The notes beneath the pieces were generated by a model. It was not told the origin of the DNA. It worked only from the letters and a program-made list of their open reading frames with translations, and ran no database searches. 5,844 bases of DNA from JBFHRE01 sp036745195 (GTDB lineage: Bacteria > Actinomycetota > Acidimicrobiia > Spongiisociales > ZC4RG35): positions 1 through 5,844 of the forward strand of contig DAIOGO010000159.1 of the NCBI GenBank assembly GCA_036745195.1, read 5' to 3'. Positions 1-5,844 of the stretch are shown here, one piece after another. The position numbers and the translations under genes were made by a program. How positions within the stretch are numbered: the first letter of the stretch is position 1; the number at the start of each line of letters is the position of its first letter.

Positions 1-721
1 CGATCTCCCCGGGATCGATCTCGACATACCCCTCTTGCACTTCGGCGCTCCCGCTGGCGTCGGTGTAGATCGTCGATGCCCACACCCCGGCGAAACAATC
101 GGCCTGCAGCTCGAGCCGGATCGAGTACTCGTTGGCCCGGCCCGGTTCCTGCTGTTGGGCGGCCCTCACCTGCTCCGACAACCCGAGGACGTTCTGCACA
201 TGATGGGCCACCTCGTGAGCCATCACATAGGCAGCGGCAAAGTCACCTGTGGCTCCGAACCGGGTTGCCAGCTCGTCGAAGAAGTCGAGGTCCAGATAGA
301 CCCGCTCGTCGAGGGGGCAGTAGTGGGGACCCATGCGCGCGTCCGCCCCACCACAACCCGAGTCGGTGAACCCGGTGAAGAGGATCGCTTTGGTCGGGCG
401 GTACTCCCGGCCGGCCTGCTGGAAGAGCGAGGCCCACATCGCATCCGTGTCCGCCATCACCGCAGCCATATACGTTCCCATGTCATCGTCAGGGGCGGTA
501 ACGGCAGGCGCCGGTTGCTCGGCAGCGGGGGCCTGGAGCTGCTCCAGCATCGGACCAAGATCCTCGAGACCGGATCCACCGCCGAGCAGGGCAACCACGA
601 TTGCGATGACGATGGCAATGCCACCACCGCCTGCCCCGATTCCCATCGCCCGGCGCCCGGGTGTCCCCCGCCGGTCTTCGACGTATCGCCCCGGTTCGAC
701 CGGTTTCTTGTACCTGACCAT
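1..721 (-). CDS. Membrane-anchored neutral zinc metallopeptidase, YpfJ type (partial, C-terminus off the left edge)
   Basis: I translated 240 codons from the ATG at 721 to the left edge with no stop. Residues 1-25 are short, basic and hydrophilic. A Gly/Ile/Val-rich membrane segment follows at about 27-48, so the catalytic part probably faces outside. After a Pro/Ala-rich stretch (about 63-78) the peptidase domain begins. It holds the zinc motif HEVAHH (H169, E170, H173) and, downstream, ELQADCFAG (204-212), whose Glu204 is the likely third ligand. This pair is typical of the putative neutral zinc metallopeptidase family (YpfJ/KPN_02809). Family members are near 280-300 residues, so only a few dozen should be missing. 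Substrate is unknown for the family. The start is firm: an in-frame TAA sits at 754-752 and no other start codon lies between. The SD-like AAGGGA (726-731) is only 4 nt from the ATG, so it is weak. It is divergent from the gene at 802. Confidence 0.93.
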   Translation of the reverse strand, partial: MVRYKKPVEPGRYVEDRRGTPGRRAMGIGAGGGGIAIVIAIVVALLGGGSGLEDLGPMLEQLQAPAAEQPAPAVTAPDDDMGTYMAAVMADTDAMWASLFQQAGREYRPTKAILFTGFTDSGCGGADARMGPHYCPLDERVYLDLDFFDELATRFGATGDFAAAYVMAHEVAHHVQNVLGLSEQVRAAQQQEPGRANEYSIRLELQADCFAGVWASTIYTDASGSAEVQEGYVEIDPGEI

Positions 722-748
722 GGAATCCCTTGCCTCGAATCTCCCTGG

Positions 749-792
749 AGGTTACCCGCGGCTTCTCCCCCGGCACCAGCGGCGGGTAACCT
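749..792. promoter_or_regulatory. Divergent promoter region with an 11-bp perfect inverted repeat
   Basis: Arms AGGTTACCCGC (749-759) and GCGGGTAACCT (782-792) are exact reverse complements separated by 22 bp. Each arm contains TAACCT, which fits the loose -10 pattern TAnnnT, and each copy points toward the gene on its own side. The plus-strand copy (787-792) ends 9 nt before the ATG at 802, the spacing expected for a leaderless transcript. The minus-strand copy would leave a leader of about 20 nt before the ATG at 721. I see no convincing -35 hexamer at 17 bp from either. The same dyad could instead be an operator or, in RNA, a long-loop hairpin. The repeat is seen directly; its role is inferred. 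Confidence 0.4.
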
Positions 793-801
793 GACCCTCT
801 C

Positions 802-1926
802 ATGCAGATCCGACGGGCCGCCCCGGCCCTGTCCCTCGCCACTGCGCTGCTCCTGACTGCCGTCGGGAGCCCGTTCGCCCGCGCCCAGACCAGCCCGGAG
901 TCCGCCTCCGACCAGCGCGATGAGGCCTACCGGCTGGTCGACGAGAAGGTGGCGGATCGAGACCAGGTGGAAGGTCGATTGGTGGAGACGTTGATCGCCT
1001 ACCAGCAGGCTGCCGAGGACCTGAGCGCTGCCAATGGCCGGTTGAGCCGGGTGGAGGAGAAACTGGTGCTCGCCCAGGCCAGAGCCGCCGAATTGGCGGT
1101 GATGCTCCAGACCACCGCCATCAATGCGTATGTCGATGCGGTCGGCGGCGCCAGCGGCCTGTTCCTGGCGGGCACCGAGGCGGAGGGGTTCCTGGTGGCC
1201 GCCCAGGTCCTCCAGAACGTGCAGGGAACCACCCGCCAGGAGATCGACCAGATCACCGCCGTCCAGAACGAGTTGACCCGGCTGGAGACGGGGTATTCGC
1301 AGGAGCGAGAGGCCGTGGCGGAATTGACCGCCGCTCTCGAGCAGAAGAACACGGAGTTGCAAGCGCTGTTCGCGGTGGCAGACGCGGCAGTGGCAGCCGC
1401 CTACCGGCAGGCGCTGGAGGCGGAAACCGCCTATCGAGCCGCCCTCTCCGCCGCCGAGGCGGCGCGCTCGGCCCGAGCGGCGGAAGAACGCAAGGAGACC
1501 GCCGCCCAGGGCACCCCCAGCACCACTCCCGGCACCACCCCCGGCACCACCCCCGGCACCACCCAGCCCCCACCGAGTGGCGAAACCACCCCACCCGGTG
1601 GAACGATCAAGACCCGGCCCGCCACCGAGGCATGGCGGCCGATCGTTGCCGCCCACTTCCCCGCCGACCGGGTGGACGAGGCACTGGCGATCATCCAGTG
1701 TGAGAGTGGGGGCGACCCCGGGATCGTCAACCCCTATTCGGGAGCGGCCGGTCTGTTCCAGTTCATGCCCGGCACCTGGGCCGCCGCCAGCGTGTCGGCC
1801 GGAGTCGGCGGACGGTCGGTCTTCGACGGCGAGGCCAACATCATCGCCGCAGCGTGGCTCTCCGGGTATTACGCCTCGAGGGGTTACTCCCCATGGCAAC
1901 CGTGGTCCTGTCGCTGGTACCTGTGA
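802..1926 (+). CDS. Secreted coiled-coil protein with C-terminal transglycosylase/lysozyme-like domain
   Basis: This 374-residue protein probably cleaves peptidoglycan glycan strands outside the cell. A Sec signal peptide covers residues 1-28: basic MQIRR, a hydrophobic core, and likely cleavage after ARA. Residues about 35-235 are Ala/Glu/Gln-rich and predicted coiled coil. They are broken by a non-coiled part (about 105-140) containing AYVDAVGGASGLF, which resembles the N-terminal control region of CwlO/PcsB/RipC hydrolases. Residues 236-270 are a Thr/Pro/Gly linker. The C-terminal domain (about 275-374) has CESGGDP (300-306), with E301 the likely catalytic acid, then GAAGLFQFMPGTW (314-326), both typical of SLT/lysozyme-like enzymes. 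C300 and C370 could form a disulfide. The start is fixed by an in-frame TAA at 787-789. No SD is visible, which suggests leaderless translation. Exact family (SLT versus Rpf-like) is unresolved. Confidence 0.88.
   Translation: MQIRRAAPALSLATALLLTAVGSPFARAQTSPESASDQRDEAYRLVDEKVADRDQVEGRLVETLIAYQQAAEDLSAANGRLSRVEEKLVLAQARAAELAVMLQTTAINAYVDAVGGASGLFLAGTEAEGFLVAAQVLQNVQGTTRQEIDQITAVQNELTRLETGYSQEREAVAELTAALEQKNTELQALFAVADAAVAAAYRQALEAETAYRAALSAAEAARSARAAEERKETAAQGTPSTTPGTTPGTTPGTTQPPPSGETTPPGGTIKTRPATEAWRPIVAAHFPADRVDEALAIIQCESGGDPGIVNPYSGAAGLFQFMPGTWAAASVSAGVGGRSVFDGEANIIAAAWLSGYYASRGYSPWQPWSCRWYL
1519..1566 (+). repeat. Four 12-bp tandem repeats encoding a Thr-Thr-Pro-Gly linker
   Basis: Four 12-bp units lie end to end in the transglycosylase gene. 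The middle two are identical (GGCACCACCCCC at 1531-1542 and 1543-1554); the first and last differ at a few bases. They encode STTP, GTTP, GTTP and GTTQ (residues 240-255), a flexible extracellular linker between the coiled coil and the catalytic domain. Whole-codon units mean that copy-number change would alter linker length without a frameshift. Confidence 0.85.
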
Positions 1927-1941
1927 CCCCAACCGCTCTGT

Positions 1942-1948
1942 AGAAGGA
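1942..1948 (+). promoter_or_regulatory. Ribosome binding site that sets the GlgX start
   Basis: AGAAGGA lies 9 nt before the ATG at 1958, a good Shine-Dalgarno match at good spacing. It decides the start: the frame stays open upstream to 1577, but that part lies inside the preceding gene in another frame. It contrasts with the two divergent genes, which have weak or no SD. Confidence 0.8.
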
Positions 1949-1957
1949 CCCTCCTCC

Positions 1958-3991
1958 ATGTTCCCGCGATTCCCCGGCGTCCGTGTCGAGCCTGACGGCA
2001 CCATCTTCTCGGTGACCAGCGCCGTCGCCGAATCGGTCGAGCTGTGTTTGTTCGACGGAGAGGGCCACGAACGCCGAATCGAGATGGAGCGCACCGGGTT
2101 CGATACATTCACCCTGGCCGTCGAGGCGCCGGTCGGCACCAGATACGGCTACCGGGTGCACGGGCCGTGGAACCCGGCCGCCGGCCATCGCTGCAACCCG
2201 GCCAAACTGCTCATCGATCCCTATGCCCTCCGCCTGGACGGTGGGGTGACAGGCGGGCCGGCGCTGCTCGGTCACAACCCGGTCGATCCGGCCCGCCCGA
2301 GCCGGACCGACAGTTCCCGCCACACGTTCCGTTCGGTGGTCACCGACCGGTCCTTCGACTGGGGAGACGAGGCTCCCCTGCGGGTCCCTCTGGCGGAGTC
2401 CATCATCTATGAGACCCACGTCAAAGGATTCACCAAGACCCATCCCGGGGTGCCGGTCGAGCTGCAGGGGACCTACGCCGGACTCGCCCATCCGGCGGCG
2501 ATCGAGCACCTCGTTTCGCTCGGCATCACCGCCGTCGAGTTGCTCCCGATCCACGCCTTCGTCCAGGACCGGCACCTCACTACCAAGGGCCGCCGCAACT
2601 ACTGGGGATACAACAGCATCGGGTTCTTCGCACCACACGGCGAGTACTCCGCCGGAGACGATCCGGTGGCCGAGTTCAAGGGGATGGTGAAACTCCTGCA
2701 CGCGGCAGGTCTGGAGGTGATCCTCGACGTGGTCTACAACCACACCGCGGAAGGAAACCACCTCGGCCCGACGTTGTGCTTTCGCGGTCTCGACAACGTC
2801 GGCTGGTACCGGCTGTCCCCACCGGATCGGTATCTCGACTGGAGCGGGACCGGGAACGCAGTCAACCTCGCCAATCCGACGGTTCTCAGGTATGTCATCG
2901 ATTCCCTCAGGTACTGGGTCGAGGACATGCACATCGACGGGTTCCGCTTCGATCTGGCTCCGCTCCTGGGCAGGACCCACCACGATTTCGATCCGCTGGG
3001 CGGCTTCTTCGGGGCGATCGCAGCCGACCCGACCTTCGATGGCGTGAAGTTGATCGCCGAACCGTGGGACGTAGGGCCGGCCGGATATCAGGCCGGTCGT
3101 TTTCCCTCCCCCTGGTCGGAGTGGAACGACTCGTACCGTGACGTGGTGAGAGACTTCTGGCGAGGGGCCGAGCGGACCGTTCCCTCCTTCGCCACCAAGA
3201 TCACAGGAAGCATGGACCGGTTCGGATCGCGCCGGCCCACCGCCTCGATCAACCTGATCACCGCCCATGACGGCTTCACGCTCCGCGATCTGGTGACCTA
3301 CAACGAGCGCCACAATCTCGCCAACGGCGAGGATGGACGGGATGGCCACCACGACAACCGCTCCTGGAACTCGGGAGTGGAGGGGGAAACGAACGACCCG
3401 GCGGTGAGCGAGTTGCGGATCCGTCGGCGGCGGGCGTTCATGGCCACCCTGATGCTGTCCCAGGGCGTTCCGATGCTCCTCGGCGGCGACGAGATCGGAC
3501 GCACTCAGAAGGGCAACAACAACGCCTACAACCAGGACAACCCGATCAGCTGGTACGACTGGGCCGACCTGGATGAGGAGATGCTCGCCTTCACCCGGGA
3601 GGTCATCGACTTCCGGCGCCGGCACCCTACCTTCCGGCGCACTTCCTGGCTGTACGAGGATCCGGCTCCCGGTGTCGATCATGTCGGTTGGTTCAAGCCC
3701 GACGGCGAGGGGATGACCGAACTCGACTGGCAGATGCCCTTCGCCCGGTCCCTGGTGCTCTATCTCGACGGGACCGGGATACACGCCGGCCTCGAGACCG
3801 TGTATGACGATGATCTGTTGCTGGCTTTCAACGCCAATGGTGAGACGATGGACTTCGTGATCCCTCCGGCGGTGGGGGCGGACGGCTGGAGTCTCGTTCT
3901 GCGATCTGACACCGAGGTCGTGCCTGAGGGCATCACCGGGCCTTTCGTGGTGGAAGGCTTCTCGCTGGTCGTGTTGAGCCGTCCAACCTGA
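1958..3991 (+). CDS. glgX: Glycogen debranching enzyme, GH13 family, GlgX/TreX type
   Basis: This 677-residue cytoplasmic enzyme should hydrolyse alpha-1,6 branch links in glycogen, acting on short branches left by phosphorylase. An N-terminal CBM48-like beta domain spans about residues 10-95 (VELCLFD, GYRVHGPW, NPAKLLIDPYA). The GH13 barrel carries all four conserved regions: DVVYNH (257-262), GFRFDLA (328-334, nucleophile D332), IAEPWD (366-371, acid/base E368) and AHD (436-438, D438). Further on, GNNNAYNQDNPISWYDW is a signature close to known GlgX/TreX proteins. A C-terminal beta domain ends the protein. Length is close to E. coli GlgX (657) and shorter than many actinobacterial forms. 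The N-terminus is brief and lacks the usual PLGA motif ahead of the CBM. It follows the transglycosylase gene by 31 bp with no terminator seen, so they may be co-transcribed. No other glycogen or trehalose gene is in view. An isoamylase with TreX-like activity is the main alternative. Confidence 0.95.
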   Translation: MFPRFPGVRVEPDGTIFSVTSAVAESVELCLFDGEGHERRIEMERTGFDTFTLAVEAPVGTRYGYRVHGPWNPAAGHRCNPAKLLIDPYALRLDGGVTGGPALLGHNPVDPARPSRTDSSRHTFRSVVTDRSFDWGDEAPLRVPLAESIIYETHVKGFTKTHPGVPVELQGTYAGLAHPAAIEHLVSLGITAVELLPIHAFVQDRHLTTKGRRNYWGYNSIGFFAPHGEYSAGDDPVAEFKGMVKLLHAAGLEVILDVVYNHTAEGNHLGPTLCFRGLDNVGWYRLSPPDRYLDWSGTGNAVNLANPTVLRYVIDSLRYWVEDMHIDGFRFDLAPLLGRTHHDFDPLGGFFGAIAADPTFDGVKLIAEPWDVGPAGYQAGRFPSPWSEWNDSYRDVVRDFWRGAERTVPSFATKITGSMDRFGSRRPTASINLITAHDGFTLRDLVTYNERHNLANGEDGRDGHHDNRSWNSGVEGETNDPAVSELRIRRRRAFMATLMLSQGVPMLLGGDEIGRTQKGNNNAYNQDNPISWYDWADLDEEMLAFTREVIDFRRRHPTFRRTSWLYEDPAPGVDHVGWFKPDGEGMTELDWQMPFARSLVLYLDGTGIHAGLETVYDDDLLLAFNANGETMDFVIPPAVGADGWSLVLRSDTEVVPEGITGPFVVEGFSLVVLSRPT

Positions 3992-4141
3992 CTAGTCCCG
4001 ATGCGGACCCGCCGGGTGGACCTCCAGGAACAGCTGTCCCCGGGCCGATGAACAGGTGACACACCGTCACGAATGAGACCCTCGCATGAACCACAAGGCG
4101 CCCTCGAAGCCCTCCAGACCGGCGGAAAGCTGCCGACAACC
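3992..4141. other. 150-bp gap between glgX and the kinase gene, with two small dyads
   Basis: No RNA gene or clear rho-independent terminator is visible. Two symmetric sites are present. One is an imperfect 20-bp palindrome without a loop at 4024-4043, centred on ACAGCTGT, with 8 of 10 positions paired. The other is GTGAC-5 nt-GTCAC at 4056-4070. Either could be an operator for the kinase gene, but such short dyads are common by chance in GC-rich DNA. If the kinase starts at its alternative ATG at 4073, the second dyad would end 2 nt before that codon. Confidence 0.35.
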
Positions 4142-5844
4142 ATGATGATGGATTCGCCTGCTCGCCCGGCGAGACGCTCGCTGCCGTGGAAGATCTGGAC
4201 CTACGTCGCCCTCGTCGCGGTGGGGGCGGTGGCACTCGTGTTCGGCCCGGTCGGCTCCACCCATCTCGACAGGATCTACGTAGGTGGTGCGTTGATCATC
4301 GTCGCCATCGGCGTGTACCTGGCCGAGATCGCCGTCATCCACATCCAGGTTCGCCGCGACACCCACTCCTTCTCCATGAGCGAGGTGCCGGTGATCGTCG
4401 GGGCATTCATGCTCCCCCCGATCACCTTGATGGGGGTGGTTGCCGTCGGCAACCTTCTCGCCCTGAGCATCTCGAGGCGCCAGAGCCCGGTCAAGCTGGT
4501 GACGAATGTCGCCCTGAGCGTGGTCCAGGCTGCCACGATCGTACTGGTCATCGCCGGCGTCGGGATGGAGCCCGCCCTCGGGGTGCGCACCATCCTCGCC
4601 TCTTTCGCCGGGGTGTTGATGGCGAACCTGGTCGCCCACCTGCTGATCGTGGTGGCGATCAGGGCCTCGGGGGGGACCGAACCGTGGAAGGAGTCGTTGA
4701 AGACCCTCGGCATCACATCGCTTGGGGCCGTGATGAACGCTCTCCTCGCCCTGTTCGCCGTGACGATGATCGAGGCGGATCGGGGTGCGGGATGGCTCGG
4801 CCTCGCTCCCCCCGTCTTCCTGTACATGGCCTATCGGGGATACACATCCCAGCGAGCCGACAAGGAGCGGGTCACCAAACTCTTCGAGGCGACGCAGGCG
4901 CTGCACCGGACTCCCCAGGTCGAGAAGGCACTCGAGAAGGCCGGGGAGATCGCACTCGATCTCGTCCAGGCGACCACCGTTCACATCCTCGTGTTCGGGC
5001 AAGAAGCTCACGACATCCACTACCTGACCACCGTGCAGCGGGACGGCCCTTCCAGCGTGATGACCCCCGTCATCCTCGATCTCGGCCGCCCCCCCTATTC
5101 AGGGGTTTTCGGCCACCTCGAGCCGATCCGGTTTGCGGCACCGATCGGCGGCCTACCGCTGGTCGGATGGGCCCACGACGCCCTGGCGGCGCCCCTCAAC
5201 GGTGAGGGCGAGCGGATCGGGGTGATCCTCGCCTCCGACCGGGTCGGCGACGTGTCGAGCTTCGACGAACGCGACCTCCAGATGCTCTCCACCCTCGGGT
5301 CACAGCTGGCCGTCTCGCTGATCAACGGCCGTTTGATCGAGACCCTGGCCGAGGTCCGCAGCCTGCAGAGCCGGCTCGAGGAACTCGTCAAGTCGAAGGA
5401 CCAGTTGATCGCCTCGGTGAGCCACGAGCTGCGCACCCCGCTCACCGGGATCATCGGTCTGGCCCAGATCATGAAGGAACTGACCGACGGAAGCCTCGAC
5501 CCGGAGCCCCAGGAGCTTCTCGACATGATCGTGGACCAGGGGAACGACCTCTCCAACATCATCGACGACCTCCTCGCCTATGCCCGCACCGAGAACGGCA
5601 GCCTGACAGTCGACATCCAACCGTTCGAGGTGGCGTCGATCATCCAGGGAGTCGTCAGTTCGGCCGAGGGCCGCCAGATCGGGACACCCGACGCCGCCGG
5701 GGTGATGGCGCTGGCCGACCCGATGCGGGTCAAGCAGGTACTTCGCAACCTCCTCACCAATGCCCGCCGGTATGGCGGTCAGAGCATCTGGCTGGAGGTG
5801 GAGGACGCCGACGACGAGGTGTCGATCCTGGTGTGTGACGACGG
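4142..5844 (+). CDS. Membrane sensor histidine kinase with GAF domain (partial, C-terminus off the right edge)
   Basis: The frame is open for 567 codons from 4142 to the right edge. About seven hydrophobic segments fill residues 17-232 (near 17-37, 46-68, 82-108, 118-140, 148-172, 186-210, 215-231). A GAF-like sensory domain follows at about 250-395, then a helical linker (396-418). HisKA spans about 418-483 with the H box SHELRTPLT; H428 is the predicted phosphorylation site, and E429/T432 fit the ExxT phosphatase motif. The ATPase domain begins near 525 with N box NLLTNARRYG (536-545). The sequence ends in the G1 box, where D566 is the expected ATP-contact Asp; the remaining G boxes lie outside. 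No partner regulator is visible. The start is uncertain: three ATGs in a row (4142, 4145, 4148) with only a weak GGAAAG (4124-4129) upstream, and an in-frame ATG at 4073 that would add 23 residues. The nearest upstream stop is at 4049-4051. Confidence 0.92.
   Translation, partial: MMMDSPARPARRSLPWKIWTYVALVAVGAVALVFGPVGSTHLDRIYVGGALIIVAIGVYLAEIAVIHIQVRRDTHSFSMSEVPVIVGAFMLPPITLMGVVAVGNLLALSISRRQSPVKLVTNVALSVVQAATIVLVIAGVGMEPALGVRTILASFAGVLMANLVAHLLIVVAIRASGGTEPWKESLKTLGITSLGAVMNALLALFAVTMIEADRGAGWLGLAPPVFLYMAYRGYTSQRADKERVTKLFEATQALHRTPQVEKALEKAGEIALDLVQATTVHILVFGQEAHDIHYLTTVQRDGPSSVMTPVILDLGRPPYSGVFGHLEPIRFAAPIGGLPLVGWAHDALAAPLNGEGERIGVILASDRVGDVSSFDERDLQMLSTLGSQLAVSLINGRLIETLAEVRSLQSRLEELVKSKDQLIASVSHELRTPLTGIIGLAQIMKELTDGSLDPEPQELLDMIVDQGNDLSNIIDDLLAYARTENGSLTVDIQPFEVASIIQGVVSSAEGRQIGTPDAAGVMALADPMRVKQVLRNLLTNARRYGGQSIWLEVEDADDEVSILVCDD

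Noticed and set aside
749..792. Divergent-region inverted repeat as the ends of a small mobile element
   Set aside because: The spacer is only 22 bp, there are no flanking direct repeats, and the site fits neatly between two divergent starts.
35..856. Plus-strand open frame of 273 codons at the left end
   Set aside because: It is antisense to the zinc peptidase, whose HEVAHH and ELQAD motifs are clear on the minus strand.
1577..1957. N-terminal extension of GlgX by 127 residues, or a fusion with the preceding gene
   Set aside because: The extension is an out-of-frame reading of the transglycosylase C-terminal domain; the SD at 1942-1948 and the CBM48-like start place the real start at 1958.
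457..2139. Long minus-strand open frame (560 codons) overlapping the peptidase, the divergent region, the transglycosylase and glgX
   Set aside because: It runs antisense to recognisable genes, its product is low-complexity Gly/Arg/Ala-rich with no motif, and it spans the divergent promoter region. It is a shadow of GC-biased codons.
1841..3784. Minus-strand open frame of 647 codons antisense to glgX
   Set aside because: The plus strand encodes a full GH13 enzyme with all catalytic motifs here; the antisense product shows no recognisable domain.
3992..4043. Possible rho-independent terminator after glgX
   Set aside because: The best stem (ACCC-GCC-GGGT) has only four pairs, the nearby palindrome has no loop, and no T-run follows either.
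4067..5020. Minus-strand open frame of 317 codons, rich in His/Asp/Gly, antisense to the kinase
   Set aside because: It is the mirror of membrane-segment codons in the real kinase; its composition is unlike a folded protein.
4186..5205. Plus-strand open frame of 339 codons inside the kinase region
   Set aside because: It is out of frame with the H box, N box and GAF motifs, and its product is Arg/Pro/Gly-rich and motif-free.

Overview
The window is GC-rich, with G/C-dominated third codon positions, and it is almost fully coding. It reads as chromosomal DNA from a high-GC Gram-positive, most likely an actinobacterium. This placement is inferred from base composition, the Sec-secreted coiled-coil cell-wall enzyme with a Thr/Pro/Gly linker, an apparently leaderless start and a GlgX-type debranching enzyme. 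I cannot name a genus. I see no tRNA, rRNA, CRISPR array, insertion sequence or phage gene.

Layout. (1) Positions 1-721, minus strand: a membrane-anchored neutral zinc metallopeptidase of the YpfJ type with an HExxH site; its C-terminus lies beyond the left edge. (2) Positions 722-801: an 80-bp divergent intergenic region with an 11-bp perfect inverted repeat, each arm carrying a TAACCT element pointing at one of the two flanking genes. (3) Positions 802-1926, plus: a secreted protein with a CwlO/PcsB/RipC-like coiled-coil region, a Thr-Pro-Gly linker and a C-terminal transglycosylase/lysozyme-like domain. (4) Positions 1958-3991, plus: a GH13 glycogen debranching enzyme (GlgX type) with a strong ribosome binding site and the full catalytic triad, 31 bp after the previous gene. 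(5) Positions 3992-4141: a 150-bp gap with two small dyads. (6) Positions 4142 to the right edge, plus: a sensor histidine kinase with about seven membrane segments, a GAF domain, a HisKA domain and the start of the ATPase domain; the window ends inside its G1 box.

How the genes may work together. The divergent peptidase and transglycosylase both act at the cell envelope and may share regulation through the dyad between them. The transglycosylase and GlgX are close enough to share a transcript, which would couple wall remodelling to glycogen use, but this may be only positional. The kinase starts after a larger gap and is probably its own unit; its response regulator would be outside the window. 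The two genes cut by the window edges (1 and 6) are easy to miss because neither has a stop codon in view. The long open frames antisense to all four genes are high-GC shadows. I found no clear evidence of a wholly new system; the most notable points are the symmetric divergent promoter region and the domain combination in the secreted transglycosylase.
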